From JBBDIP01 sp040880305 (GTDB taxonomy: Bacteria; Bacillota; Sulfobacillia; Fermentithermobacillales; Fermentithermobacillaceae), in the NCBI GenBank assembly GCA_040880305.1, contig JBBDIP010000058.1:1-11824 (forward strand): a stretch of DNA of 11,824 nucleotides. Direction: 5' to 3'. The translations under genes and the position numbers were made by a program. This document shows positions 11,730-11,824 of this stretch, piece by piece. The first letter of the stretch is position 1. Every line of letters begins with the position of its first letter. The notes under the pieces are model-generated. The model searched no databases and had not been told where the DNA came from. It saw nothing but the letters and a program-made list of their open reading frames with translations.

Positions 11730-11735
11730 AGGAGG
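11730..11735 (+). promoter_or_regulatory. Strong ribosome binding site of the last gene
   Basis: AGGAGG stands eight bases before the ATG at 11744 and five before the ATG at 11741, favouring the second ATG. Confidence 0.7.
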
Positions 11736-11743
11736 CGAGGATG

Positions 11744-11824
11744 ATGGCAAGAGGCTTTGGGGGCATAGACGGAAAAGGCAAAGGCAGCGACGGGGTGCTG
11801 GCAAGGAAAGTCAAGAAGGCGACA
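11744..11824 (+). CDS. N-terminal fragment of an unidentified protein (3' end outside window)
   Basis: Only 27 codons are visible, beginning MARGFGGIDGKGKG and continuing with a basic stretch (LARKVKKAT). The beginning is rich in Gly and Lys with no hydrophobic signal, suggesting a cytoplasmic, possibly nucleic-acid-associated protein, but this is too little to assign a family. The tandem ATG codons at 11741 and 11744 are both possible starts, and the ribosome site spacing favours the second. It is transcribed divergently from the DUF523-like gene. Confidence 0.6.
   Translation, partial: MARGFGGIDGKGKGSDGVLARKVKKAT

Noticed and set aside
1..11824. CRISPR arrays, insertion sequences, prophage or defence genes
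   Set aside because: No regularly spaced repeats, transposase or integrase motifs, or terminal inverted repeats were seen. Gene content is core metabolism and replication.

Overview
The window comes from the chromosome of a fairly high-GC (about 60% by eye) Gram-positive bacterium, most likely a member of the Bacillota (Clostridia or Limnochordia grade). The evidence is a PolC-type replicative polymerase, the Firmicutes-style cluster uppS-cdsA-dxr-rseP-ispG-polC, a YtvI-like (sporulation-associated family) membrane protein, and consensus-like sigma-A promoters and strong Shine-Dalgarno sites. Non-ATG starts are common: TTG for dxr, rseP, polC and folT, and GTG for cdsA and the ytvI-like gene.

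Region 1 (1-9030, + strand) is one tightly packed, partly overlapping operon. It holds the 3' part of uppS (undecaprenyl diphosphate synthase), cdsA (CDP-diacylglycerol synthase), a ytvI-like AI-2E-family membrane protein, dxr and ispG (two steps of the MEP isoprenoid pathway), rseP (site-2 intramembrane protease) and polC. MEP-derived isoprenoids feed UppS, CdsA supplies phospholipid precursors, and RseP acts in the membrane, so most of the operon concerns envelope building, with chromosome replication added at the end. PolC is unusual. It is about 1131 residues long, its inserted DnaQ-like 3'-5' exonuclease domain is absent, and its N-terminal domain is short. Its PHP domain, however, appears to keep a full set of metal-site residues.

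Region 2 (9031-10318) starts with a hairpin after polC, then a convergent folT-like ECF transporter S component on the minus strand. Its roughly 200-nt leader can form two mutually exclusive stems and matches no riboswitch class I recognise. Divergent from it on the + strand is a structured RNA that folds as a 6S RNA (closing stem, large bubble, terminal stem-loop), followed by a tRNA-Leu(CAG) gene with its own promoter.

Region 3 (10319-11824) holds two minus-strand genes. One encodes a membrane-anchored zinc-ribbon protein of unknown function. The other encodes a DUF523/TudS-like protein that lacks the usual first cysteine and has an unclear start. They are followed by a tandem 11-bp repeat and the first codons of an unidentified + strand gene with a strong ribosome binding site.
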